Source of the DNA: Paracoccus versutus
GTDB lineage: Bacteria; Pseudomonadota; Alphaproteobacteria; Rhodobacterales; Rhodobacteraceae
Length of the DNA: 64,000 nucleotides
Direction of reading: 5' to 3'
Assembly: GCF_000763885.1 (NCBI RefSeq)
Contig: NZ_JRKO01000017.1
Location: 1-64,000 of the forward strand
Shown: positions 28,790 through 36,425 of the stretch, one piece after another
Layout of the letters: the number at the start of each line of letters is the position of its first letter
Position numbering within the stretch: position 1 is the first letter of the stretch
Made by a program: the position numbers and the translations under genes
The notes under the pieces: model-generated
What the model saw: only the letters and a program-made list of their open reading frames with translations
Databases searched by the model: none
Told to the model about the DNA's origin: nothing

Positions 28790-29727
28790 AACATTTCACC
28801 CTTGCCGCCGCCCTCGCGATCCTGGCCCAGCCGGCGCTGGCCCAGGACAAGGTCACGCTGATCCTGGACTGGTTCGTGAACCCCGACCACGGCCCGATCA
28901 TCGTCGCCCAGGAAAAGGGCTTCTTCGCCGAGGAAGCGCTGGAGGTCGAGGTCGTCGCCCCCGCCGATCCCTCGGACCCGCCCAAGCTGGTCGCCGCCGG
29001 CAAGGCCGATTACGCCATCAGCTACCAGCCGCAACTGCACCTGCAAGTGCATGAGGGCCTGCCGCTGAAGCGCGTGGGCACCTTGGTCGCGACGCCCTTG
29101 AACTGCCTGATGGTCAAGGCCGACGGCCCGGTGCAAGAGATCGCCGACCTCAAGGGCAAGAAGATCGGCTATTCCGTCTCGGGCGTCGAGGAGGCGCTGG
29201 TCGGCCAGATCCTCAGGACCGCCGGGCTGACCATGGACGACATCGAGATGGTGAACGTGAACTGGTCGCTTTCGCCCGCGCTGATCGCCGGCCAGGTCGA
29301 TGCCACCATCGGCGCCTATCGCAATTTCGAGCTGACGCAGATGCGGCTGGAAGGCGCCGAGGGCAAATGCTTCTTCGTCGAGGAACAGGGCGTGCCGACC
29401 TATGACGAGCTGATCTTCGTCGCCAATCCCGAACGCATGGATCCGGACCGCACCCGCCGCCTGCTGCACGCGGTCGAGCGCGGCGCGCAATACATGATCA
29501 ACCACCCCGACGAGGCATGGGAGCTGTTCTCGGCCACCGCCCCCGACCTTCGCGACGAACTGAACGCCGAGGCGTGGAAGGACACGCTGCCGCGCTTCTC
29601 GCAATCGCCGGCGGCGCTGGACCAGGGCCGCTATGCGCGGTTCGAGGCCTTCCTGCACGAGGCCGGGCTGGTGGACGGCGTGCTGCCGGTCTCGGACCTG
29701 GCGCTGGACGTGGGGGCGGCACAATGA
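28786..29727 (+). CDS. thiY: ThiY-like periplasmic pyrimidine-binding protein
   Basis: 313 residues with a signal peptide (1-19, ALA-Q). The mature start VTLILDWFVNPDHGPIIVAQ is typical of NMT1/THI5-like proteins that bind formylamino-pyrimidine (a thiamin breakdown product) for the ThiXYZ importer. Its location between thiF and tenA, in a riboswitch-led operon with its own ATPase and permease, supports pyrimidine salvage. Confidence 0.92.
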   Translation: MKHFTLAAALAILAQPALAQDKVTLILDWFVNPDHGPIIVAQEKGFFAEEALEVEVVAPADPSDPPKLVAAGKADYAISYQPQLHLQVHEGLPLKRVGTLVATPLNCLMVKADGPVQEIADLKGKKIGYSVSGVEEALVGQILRTAGLTMDDIEMVNVNWSLSPALIAGQVDATIGAYRNFELTQMRLEGAEGKCFFVEEQGVPTYDELIFVANPERMDPDRTRRLLHAVERGAQYMINHPDEAWELFSATAPDLRDELNAEAWKDTLPRFSQSPAALDQGRYARFEAFLHEAGLVDGVLPVSDLALDVGAAQ

Positions 29728-30398
29728 ACCGCTACGGAGACGCCTTCGCCGCCTGGCGCGCCGACGCGCAGCCGGAATGGGACGCCTATACCCGCCACGC
29801 CTTCGTCGAGGGGCTGCGCGACGGCACGCTGCCGCAATCCTGCTTCCTGACCTACCTGGTGCAAGACTACCTGTTCCTGAAGAACTTCTCGCGCGCCTGG
29901 GCGCTGGCGGTGGTCAAGGCCGGCGACCTCGACGAGATGCGGGCCTGTTCGGCCACGGTCCACACCCTGCTCGATCACGAAATGGGCCTGCATGTCCAGA
30001 CCTGCGCCCGCGCCGGCATGGGCCCCGAGGTGCTGGCCAATGCGCAAGAGGCGGTGACCAACATCGCCTATACCCGCTATGTGCTCGAGGCGGGCTATTC
30101 GGGCGATTTCCTCGACCTGCTGGCGGCGCTGATGCCCTGCGTGCTGGGCTATGGCGAAATCGGGCTGCGGCTCCAGGCCGAGGCGGCGCCCGACACCCCC
30201 TATCGCGAATGGATCGACACCTATGCCGGCGCCGAATACCAGGCCGCCTGCATCTCGGCCGGCGAATTGCTGGACAGCGCCATCCGCAAGCGGCTGGGCG
30301 CGGCGCCCCAGGAAAGCCCGCGCTGGACGGCGCTGTCGCAGCGCTTCGCCACCGCCACCCGGCTCGAGGTCGCCTTCTGGGAGCTTGGCCGCGCATGA
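29724..30398 (+). CDS. tenA: TenA aminopyrimidine aminohydrolase (thiaminase II)
   Basis: 224 residues, all-helical TenA fold. Conserved parts: FVEGLRDGTLPQSCFLTYLVQDYLFL in its first half (about 28-53), LMPCVLGYGEIG with the likely nucleophilic Cys, and YAGAEYQ. The enzyme makes HMP from the aminomethylpyrimidine imported by ThiXYZ. It overlaps both neighbours by 4 bp. Confidence 0.94.
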   Translation: MNRYGDAFAAWRADAQPEWDAYTRHAFVEGLRDGTLPQSCFLTYLVQDYLFLKNFSRAWALAVVKAGDLDEMRACSATVHTLLDHEMGLHVQTCARAGMGPEVLANAQEAVTNIAYTRYVLEAGYSGDFLDLLAALMPCVLGYGEIGLRLQAEAAPDTPYREWIDTYAGAEYQAACISAGELLDSAIRKRLGAAPQESPRWTALSQRFATATRLEVAFWELGRA

Positions 30399-31186
30399 CC
30401 GCCGCGGCCTCGGTCCGCGGCCGCGCCTGGGTCGGCGAGGCGCCGCTGTTCGCGCCGGTGGAGCTGGTGCTGGAACTCGGGGGCTGGACCTGCCTGCTCG
30501 GCCCCTCGGGCGTCGGCAAATCGACCATCCTGCGCCTGATCGCCGGGCTGGAAACCGGCGCGCGCTTCGAGGGCGAGGTGGTGCGCAACTGCCCGGTCGC
30601 CCTGATGGCGCAGGATCCCGGCCTGATCCCCTGGCTCGACGTGACCGGCAATGTCACCCTGGGCGCCCGGTTGCGCGGCAGCCTGGGGGCTTCTTCCGTG
30701 TCCAAATATCCTGGGGGACGCCGGAGCGGCCCCATCGAGGGGCCGCTCCGGCGGGGGGCAAAGCCCCCGGCCGCCCCTGCAGCCCGCGCGGCCCATCTGA
30801 TCGAGGCCGTGGGCCTGGCAGACCGCACCCATCACCTGCCCGCCAACCTGTCCGGCGGCCAGCGCCAGCGCACCGCCCTGGCCCGCACGCTTTTCGAGGA
30901 CCGGCCGCTGGTGCTGCTCGACGAGCCCTTCTCGGCGCTCGATGCGCGCACGCGGGCGCAGATGCAGGATCTGGCGGCCCGCCTGCTCGACGACCGCACG
31001 GTGCTGCTGGTCACGCATGACCCGGCCGAGGCGGCACGGCTGGGCGACCGCATCCTGCTGTTGCGGGAAACGGGGCTGAACGAATGGCCCCGGCCCGACC
31101 CGCGCCCGAAAGGCGCCGCCCGACCCTATGACGCGCCCGAGGTGCTGGCCCTGCAGGCCGAGCTGATGCGGGGGATGATGGCATGA
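30395..31186 (+). CDS. thiZ: ThiZ-like ABC transporter ATPase with an in-frame repeat insertion
   Basis: 263 residues. Walker A LGPSGVGKST, Q-loop ALMAQDPGLIPW, signature LSGGQRQR, Walker B LVLLDEPFSALD and the switch H in VTHDP are all intact. Between the Q-loop helix and the signature, residues about 97-127 (SVSKYPGGRRSGPIEGPLRR and on) are encoded by a palindromic repeat found elsewhere in intergenic DNA. The repeat keeps the frame, so the protein may still work with a surface loop in the helical subdomain. It energises uptake of the pyrimidine delivered by ThiY. Confidence 0.9.
   Translation: MTAAASVRGRAWVGEAPLFAPVELVLELGGWTCLLGPSGVGKSTILRLIAGLETGARFEGEVVRNCPVALMAQDPGLIPWLDVTGNVTLGARLRGSLGASSVSKYPGGRRSGPIEGPLRRGAKPPAAPAARAAHLIEAVGLADRTHHLPANLSGGQRQRTALARTLFEDRPLVLLDEPFSALDARTRAQMQDLAARLLDDRTVLLVTHDPAEAARLGDRILLLRETGLNEWPRPDPRPKGAARPYDAPEVLALQAELMRGMMA
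30683..30772 (-). repeat. Dispersed palindromic repeat, copy C, inside thiZ
   Basis: Inverted relative to copies A and B: TTCTTCCGTGTCCAAATATC (30690-30709), a G-run, a perfect 15-bp stem (30719-30733 with 30739-30753, 5-nt loop) and a second hairpin GGGGGC-AAA-GCCCCC (30754-30768). About 90 bp, i.e. 30 codons, with no stop in the thiZ frame. Confidence 0.8.
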
Positions 31187-31914
31187 GAACCGTCGCGGCC
31201 CTGGTCGTCACCATCCTGGCCCTCTGGCAGGGGGTCATCTGGCTGGCCGGCATGCCGCCCTTCCTGCTGCCCTCGCCCTTGGCCGTGGCCGACGCGCTGT
31301 GGATCAACCGGGCCGAGATCGCCCGCCATGCCGGCTTCACCCTGGCCGAGGTGGTGCTGGGCTTCACCCTGGGCTCGGCCCTGGGCGCGGCGCTGGCGGT
31401 GGCGATGGGGTTTTCGCAGAAACTGACCGGCGTGCTGCGGCCGATCCTGACCTTCAGCCAGACCATCCCGGTCTTTGCCCTGGCGCCGATCCTGACCTTG
31501 TGGCTGGGCTTCGGCATGGCGCCCAAGATCGCCATGACCGTGCTGATCGTGTTCTTCCCGGTCGCCAGCGCCTTCCTGGACGGGCTGATGCGCACGCCGC
31601 AGGCGGCGCTGGACCTGGCGCAGGTGATGGGCGCCGGCCGCACCCGCATCATGCGCCACCTGCGCATCCCCGCCGCGCTGCCGAGCCTCGCCACCGGGCT
31701 GCGGCTGGCGGCGGTCTATGCGCCCATCGGCGCGGTGATCGGCGAATGGGTGGGCGGGGCCCGCGGCCTTGGCGCGCTGATGATCCATGCCAACGGCCGG
31801 ATGAAGACCGACCTGGTCTTTGCCGCCCTGCTGGTGCTGTCGGTGATGACGGTGATCTTCGCCCGGCTCGTCGCCATCGCGCTGCACCGGCTGCTGCGCC
31901 GCTACGGCGTCTAG
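31183..31914 (+). CDS. thiX: ThiX-like ABC transporter permease
   Basis: 243 residues with about six membrane segments and the EAA loop (EVMGAGRTRIMRHLRIPAALP-like, around 145-170: AQVMGAGRTRIMRHL). It belongs to the SsuC/TauC/ThiX permease group and completes the ThiXYZ importer. It is the last gene of the thiamin operon. Its TAG stop is part of the CTAG target of the MITE-like element that follows. Confidence 0.92.
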   Translation: MRTVAALVVTILALWQGVIWLAGMPPFLLPSPLAVADALWINRAEIARHAGFTLAEVVLGFTLGSALGAALAVAMGFSQKLTGVLRPILTFSQTIPVFALAPILTLWLGFGMAPKIAMTVLIVFFPVASAFLDGLMRTPQAALDLAQVMGAGRTRIMRHLRIPAALPSLATGLRLAAVYAPIGAVIGEWVGGARGLGALMIHANGRMKTDLVFAALLVLSVMTVIFARLVAIALHRLLRRYGV

Positions 31915-32077
31915 CAGGCTGCTGAAAAAGTCCTTGCGACAGGACAGCGCGGGCGGGGAACCGGGAAATCCGCTTCAAATTTGCCGAAAACACCCCATTC
32001 TCGGGCCGATATCAGCTGGATCCAGAACGATTTCCGCTGCGTCGCCCTCTCAGAATCCTTTTTCAGCAGCCTGCTAG
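31911..32077. mobile_element. MITE-like element with perfect terminal inverted repeats and CTAG flanks
   Basis: CTAGCAGGCTGCTGAAAAAG at 31911-31930 is mirrored exactly by CTTTTTCAGCAGCCTGCTAG at 32058-32077. The element is 167 bp including a CTAG at each end, with no coding capacity for a transposase. The CTAG copies look like a 4-bp target duplication, so this is a non-autonomous transposon-derived element. The parent element is not in the window. Confidence 0.85.
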
Positions 32078-32676
32078 ACCAGGCGCGCGGCGCGGGCCAG
32101 ATCCTCGGGCGTGTTCAGGTTCAGGAACGGATCCAGCGGGCGGCTGTCGAACACCGCCCGTCCCGGATCATGCGCAGCCGCGAACTGGCCGATCCGGTGC
32201 AGCCCGGATTCCAGCGCCTCGTGCAACTCGCCGCGCAGCGACACCGGCCAGAGCGCGCAGGTCGGATGGTCGCGCAGCTGCCCGCTGTCGTCCGGACTGG
32301 CGGCGATGGCCACGCCCGAGCGGCCGGCCGCCTCGCGCAGCCGATGCACCAGATCCTCGGGCAGGAAGGGCGTATCGACGCTGACGCTGACGACGCTGTC
32401 GGCCCCCTCGGCCGCCGCCCATTCCATGCCGGCCAGAACCCCGGCCAGCGGCCCGGCGAAGCCGCCGATGCCGTCGGCGATCACCGGCAGCCCGTATTCC
32501 GCGAACTGCTCGGGCTCGCCATTGGCATTGATCGCCAGCCGCCCGCATTGCGGCGAAAGCCGCGCGATCACCCGCGACAGCAGCGTCTCGCCCGCCAGCA
32601 TCCGCAAGGCCTTGTTGCCCCCGCCCATGCGCGTGGACAGGCCCCCGGCCAGGATGACGGCGGGCAGCGCGCTCAT
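32074..32676 (-). CDS. mobA: Molybdenum cofactor guanylyltransferase
   Basis: 200 residues. The nucleotidyltransferase signature is LAGGLSTRMGGGNKAL at the N-terminus, followed by SVSVDTPFLPEDLV for the metal-binding Asp. It adds GMP to molybdopterin to make MGD, which DMSO-reductase-family enzymes such as the formate dehydrogenase at 62 kb need. The TAG stop lies in the right-hand CTAG of the MITE-like element. The start overlaps the next upstream gene by 4 bp. Confidence 0.94.
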   Translation of the reverse strand: MSALPAVILAGGLSTRMGGGNKALRMLAGETLLSRVIARLSPQCGRLAINANGEPEQFAEYGLPVIADGIGGFAGPLAGVLAGMEWAAAEGADSVVSVSVDTPFLPEDLVHRLREAAGRSGVAIAASPDDSGQLRDHPTCALWPVSLRGELHEALESGLHRIGQFAAAHDPGRAVFDSRPLDPFLNLNTPEDLARAARLV

Positions 32677-33269
32677 TCCAGCCCCGCGGCGATGGCGCGG
32701 GCCAGCGCAAAGACCCGCTGTTCGAGGATCACCGGCGTCTCGCAGACATAGGTCAGCGCGTGCTGGCGGTCCTGGAAGATGCGCATGTCCCAGTCGAGCC
32801 GTTCCTCCTCGGCGTCGATCGCGTCGAAATCGGGTTGTTCGGCCTTTTGCAACTCTTCCATCCTGGCGCGGTGGGCGTCGATCCTTTGTGCCAGATCGAC
32901 CTGCTTGTGGCCATAGCGCGCGATGCCGGCGATCAGCGCGGTGCGATGCGGCTCGATCCGGTCGAAGATCGCCACCATCAGCGCGGTCAGCTGCCGGTCG
33001 TCGGCGCCCTCGGCGAATGCGGCGATCTCGGCCTCGGCCTCGGGCAGCGGCAGGCGGCGCTGCTCCAGCCGGTCGGCCAGGGCGGCGATCTCGGGCGTGC
33101 GGGCCAGGTCGCGCACGGCCTCGTCCGGCTCGGGCCCGGACCACATCTGGCCCAGCGACAGGTGCGGCTGCTTGCGCTGCACGCAGGGCCAGTCGGGATC
33201 GGTGCCGCTTTCCGCCTGCGCCGCGCCTGCGCCCGCGGCAAGGCAAAGCGCCAGAACCAGGTATCTCAT
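32673..33269 (-). CDS. Secreted protein of unknown function
   Basis: 198 residues with a signal peptide (1-19, AQA-E). The mature protein has two possible disulfide cysteines (C29 and the one in YVCETPV) and is otherwise helical and rich in Glu/Arg/Leu with no recognised motif. It is coupled by 4-bp overlaps to an ABC permease before it and mobA after it, so it probably belongs to the PQQ-associated ABC unit as a periplasmic accessory. No function is assigned. Confidence 0.75.
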   Translation of the reverse strand: MRYLVLALCLAAGAGAAQAESGTDPDWPCVQRKQPHLSLGQMWSGPEPDEAVRDLARTPEIAALADRLEQRRLPLPEAEAEIAAFAEGADDRQLTALMVAIFDRIEPHRTALIAGIARYGHKQVDLAQRIDAHRARMEELQKAEQPDFDAIDAEEERLDWDMRIFQDRQHALTYVCETPVILEQRVFALARAIAAGLE

Positions 33270-34084
33270 GCTCCCCCCTTTCGCCGGGCCCAGAGCCCCT
33301 TGGCCGGATCATACATGATCACGGCCCCTGCAAAGAACAGGATCAGGCAACCCGACACCACCAAGAAGGACAGAAGATCGAAGCGCGCGTAAAGGGCAAA
33401 GCGGATCAACTCAACCGCATGGGTGAAGGGATTGGCCGCGCAGATGTCATGCAGCAGCGGCGAGCTTTCGTTCATCCGCCACAGCGGGTAAAGCGCGCTG
33501 GAGGCGAAGAACATCGGGAAGATGACGAAATTCATCACCCCGGCAAAGTTTTCCAGCTGGCGGATGGCCGATGACAGGAACAGCCCCATCGCCCCCAGCA
33601 TCAGCCCCGACAGGAACAGCGCCGGCAGCACCGCCAGATAGCCGATGGCGGGCGGCTGCACGTCCCAGAACCAGGCGATGGCGAGGAAGGCATAGACCTG
33701 GATGATCGACACGATCACCCCCGCGACCAGCTTGGCCGCCAGCAGGAACCAGCGCGGGAACGGGCTGACCAGCAGGGTGCGCATCGCCCCCGTCTCGCGG
33801 TCATGCACCATCGAGAGCGAGCTTTGCATGCCGTTGAACAGCTGGATCATCGCGCAAAGGCCGGGCGTCACATAGACCTCGTAAAGCACATAGGTCTGGT
33901 AGGGTGGCGTGATCGACAGGCCCAGAACGGCGCGGAACCCGGCGGCAAAGATGAACAGCCAGACCAGCGGCCGCACCAGCGCCGCCAGGAAGCGGCCGCG
34001 CTGGTTGACGAAGCGCAGCGTCTCGCGCCGGGCGATGCCCAGGAATGCGGTCAGCCACATGCGCGGGGTCAGGCGATGGCTCAT
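33266..34084 (-). CDS. ABC-2 type permease of the PQQ-alcohol-dehydrogenase-associated system (PedC-like)
   Basis: 272 residues from ATG 34084, which overlaps the ATPase stop by 4 bp. Six hydrophobic segments and the ABC-2 pattern (N-terminal RPLVWLFIFAAGFRAVLG, then SPFPRWFLLAAKLVAG) fit an export-type permease. In other bacteria such permeases sit with quinoprotein alcohol dehydrogenases; what they move is unknown. Confidence 0.85.
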   Translation of the reverse strand: MSHRLTPRMWLTAFLGIARRETLRFVNQRGRFLAALVRPLVWLFIFAAGFRAVLGLSITPPYQTYVLYEVYVTPGLCAMIQLFNGMQSSLSMVHDRETGAMRTLLVSPFPRWFLLAAKLVAGVIVSIIQVYAFLAIAWFWDVQPPAIGYLAVLPALFLSGLMLGAMGLFLSSAIRQLENFAGVMNFVIFPMFFASSALYPLWRMNESSPLLHDICAANPFTHAVELIRFALYARFDLLSFLVVSGCLILFFAGAVIMYDPAKGLWARRKGGA

Positions 34085-34824
34085 GCCGCCTCCCCCGTCA
34101 GGCGCAGGAAGGTGGCGGTCAGGTCGTCGCCGCCGATGGCGCCGGCATTGCCGCAGGCCAACACCTCGCCCCGGTGCAGGATGACCAGCCCGTCCTCGGG
34201 GCGGATCTCGTCCAGGATATGCGTGGCCCAAAGCGCCGAGACCCCGCCCCGCACCAGCGCGCGGGTCAGCGCCACCACCTCGGCGCGGGATTTCACGTCC
34301 AGCCCCACCGTGGGCTCGTCCAGCAACAGGATCTCGGGGCGGTGGATCAGGGCGCGGGCGATCTCGGCCCGGCGCTGCTGGCCGCCGGACAGGGCCGAGA
34401 CCCTGGCATGCAGCCGGTCCGACAGCTCGACCTGCGCCAGCACCTCGAGGCTGCGCGCCCGCGCCTCGCGCCGCGGGATGCCGTGCAGCGCGGCGTGGTA
34501 TTCTAGGTTCTGCGCCACGGTCAGGTCGGCATCCAGCGCGCGGGACTGGAACACCACCCCCAGCCGCGCCAGCGCCGCGCCGGGCTGGCGGCGCAGGTCG
34601 TGCCCCGCCACCTCGATCCGGCCCGAGCGGTTGTCGTAAAGCCGGGTAATCAGCGAGAACAGCGTGGTCTTGCCGGCGCCGTTCACGCCCAGAAGCGCGG
34701 TGAAACCGCCGCGCGGCACGGTCAGCGACACGTCCTTCAGCGCCTGAAAGCGGCCGAAGCTGTGGCTGACATGCTGGATGGAAAGCGCGTCCTGCGGCAT
34801 CTGGCAAAGGGGCGGGGCGCGCAT
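34081..34824 (-). CDS. ABC transporter ATPase of the PQQ-alcohol-dehydrogenase-associated system
   Basis: 247 residues from ATG 34824 (G-rich site upstream); an ATG at 34800 is the alternative. Walker A LLGVNGAGKTT, signature LSGGQQRR and Walker B ILLLDEPTVGLD are complete. The ABC-2-type VNGAGKTTLFSLIT pattern and 4-bp overlap with the permease show an exporter-type pair. Confidence 0.88.
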   Translation of the reverse strand: MRAPPLCQMPQDALSIQHVSHSFGRFQALKDVSLTVPRGGFTALLGVNGAGKTTLFSLITRLYDNRSGRIEVAGHDLRRQPGAALARLGVVFQSRALDADLTVAQNLEYHAALHGIPRREARARSLEVLAQVELSDRLHARVSALSGGQQRRAEIARALIHRPEILLLDEPTVGLDVKSRAEVVALTRALVRGGVSALWATHILDEIRPEDGLVILHRGEVLACGNAGAIGGDDLTATFLRLTGEAA

Positions 34825-34843
34825 GGCCCCCCGCCCGCCTGGC

Positions 34844-35419
34844 TTACTGGATGTTGAACACCGCCTGCTGGGTTTCGCCCTGCGAGCCGGGGATCGACAG
34901 CGTATAGCGGCCCGGCACGATGGCGATGAAGCTGATTGTCGCGGTGCCGGCATCGTCGAACTCCAGCGAATGCACGCCCATCGGCCGGATCTCGATGTCG
35001 TTGATGACGATCTCGTTCACCCAGATCGCGCGGAAGAAGTCGCCGCCCGACAGCGCCAGCTCCTGGCTGCCGTCCGCATTGATGTCGAGGCGATAGAAGC
35101 CGCCCGACTTCAGCTTGTATTCCGCCGTCGCCACCGGCTTGCCCGAGGCCAGCGTCAGCGGCGCCAGGTCGGTGCGGTTGTCGCGCGCCATGATCCCCGA
35201 GAAGCCGAAGTCGAACTTGGAGCCGGCCTCATGCACGCCCTCGGCGCCGCCTGCCTCTGCGGCATCGTCGTCGTCGTCATCATCGTCGTCCTGTTCGGCG
35301 GCGGGGGCGCCATCGGTGGCGGCGCCGGCCTCGGGGCTGGCTTCGGGCGCGGCCTCCTGCGCCGTGGCGGGCAAGGCCAGCCCGGCCATGATCAGCAGGA
35401 CGGTCAGCAAACGGGTCAT
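34844..35419 (-). CDS. Secreted Asp-rich protein of the XoxF/PQQ cluster, unknown function
   Basis: 191 residues from ATG 35419 (GGAGGAAG upstream). A signal peptide (1-20, ATA-Q) is followed by an acidic Ala/Glu linker containing nine consecutive Asp (D44-D52). A beta-rich domain follows (about 68-191) with DINADGSQE at 112-120, which resembles the first half of an EF-hand loop but lacks the final acidic ligand. It sits between the beta-propeller gene and the ATPase gene. Metal (Ca or lanthanide) binding is my inference only. Confidence 0.7.
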   Translation of the reverse strand: MTRLLTVLLIMAGLALPATAQEAAPEASPEAGAATDGAPAAEQDDDDDDDDDAAEAGGAEGVHEAGSKFDFGFSGIMARDNRTDLAPLTLASGKPVATAEYKLKSGGFYRLDINADGSQELALSGGDFFRAIWVNEIVINDIEIRPMGVHSLEFDDAGTATISFIAIVPGRYTLSIPGSQGETQQAVFNIQ

Positions 35420-35445
35420 GGTTCTTCCTCCCTCTTGAACTCTCA

Positions 35446-36417
35446 TCAGTTGGGCGCGACGACCACGCCCCAGGGCTGCTGGCCCACGGGCACGGATTTG
35501 ACGACCTTCAGCGTCGCCACGTCGATCACCGAGACATCGTTGGAATTGCCGTTGGTGGTGAACAGGTATTTCTCGTCCGGGGTAAAGGCCATCTGCCAGA
35601 CCCGCTGGCCGACCAGCAGGTAGTCCTGGACCTCGTCCGTCTCGCCGTCGATCACGGCGACGCGGTTGGCGGGGCCCAGCGCGACAAAGACCTTGCTGCC
35701 GTCGCCGGTCACGCGCACGCCGACCGGCTGGATCGCCTCGGGCAGGACGCCGGGGATCTGGAAGCTGATCTTCCTGGTGATCGCCTGGGTCGCCGGGTCG
35801 ATCACGCTGACCGTGCCGCCGATTTCCGAGCTGACGTAAAGCTTGGTCCCGGCATCGTTGAACTGGGCAAAGCGCGGCCGCGAATCCACCAGCACGTTGG
35901 CGAAGATCTCGAAGCTTTCGCTGTCGATGAAATGCGCCATGTTGGTGGTTTCCGAGGTGTTGATGACCACCTTGCCGTCGGGGCTGACGCCCATGCCCTC
36001 GGGCTCGACGCCGACCGGGATCTCGGCCAGCACCTTGTGGGTCTGGGTATCGACCACGGTCACGAGGTTGTCGTCCTCGTTGGCGATGTAAAGCGGGTTG
36101 CCCGAGGGATGCAGCACGAACAGCTCGGGGTCGGGCCCGGAAGGCAGCGTGTGCATTTCCTCCATCGTCTCGGGGTTGAAGACCCGCACCAGGTCGTCGT
36201 CCGAGGCGCAGACGTAAAGCTCCTTGCCGTCGGGGCTGATGGTGATGCCGCGTGGGCGGGCGCCGACCGGATAGGTGCCGATCACCTCCAGCGTCTCGCT
36301 GTCCAGCACGGTGACGTCATTGCCCTTTTCGTTGCTGACGAAGACCCGGTTGGCGGCGGCGGGCAGGGCGAAACCCAGGCACAGGGCCGAGGTCAGGATG
36401 GCGGTTGCAGCTTTCAT
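35446..36417 (-). CDS. PQQ-dependent catabolism-associated beta-propeller protein
   Basis: 323 residues from ATG 36417. A signal peptide (about 1-22, AAA-N) is followed by seven YVTN-type repeats, seen as recurring VxVIDxxTxKVxxxIPVGxxPxG units, which build a periplasmic beta propeller. Proteins of this type accompany quinoprotein alcohol dehydrogenases and the ABC genes found here. No PQQ ligands are visible, so it is not itself a dehydrogenase. Confidence 0.88.
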   Translation of the reverse strand: MKAATAILTSALCLGFALPAAANRVFVSNEKGNDVTVLDSETLEVIGTYPVGARPRGITISPDGKELYVCASDDDLVRVFNPETMEEMHTLPSGPDPELFVLHPSGNPLYIANEDDNLVTVVDTQTHKVLAEIPVGVEPEGMGVSPDGKVVINTSETTNMAHFIDSESFEIFANVLVDSRPRFAQFNDAGTKLYVSSEIGGTVSVIDPATQAITRKISFQIPGVLPEAIQPVGVRVTGDGSKVFVALGPANRVAVIDGETDEVQDYLLVGQRVWQMAFTPDEKYLFTTNGNSNDVSVIDVATLKVVKSVPVGQQPWGVVVAPN

Positions 36418-36425
36418 CTTTGGCC

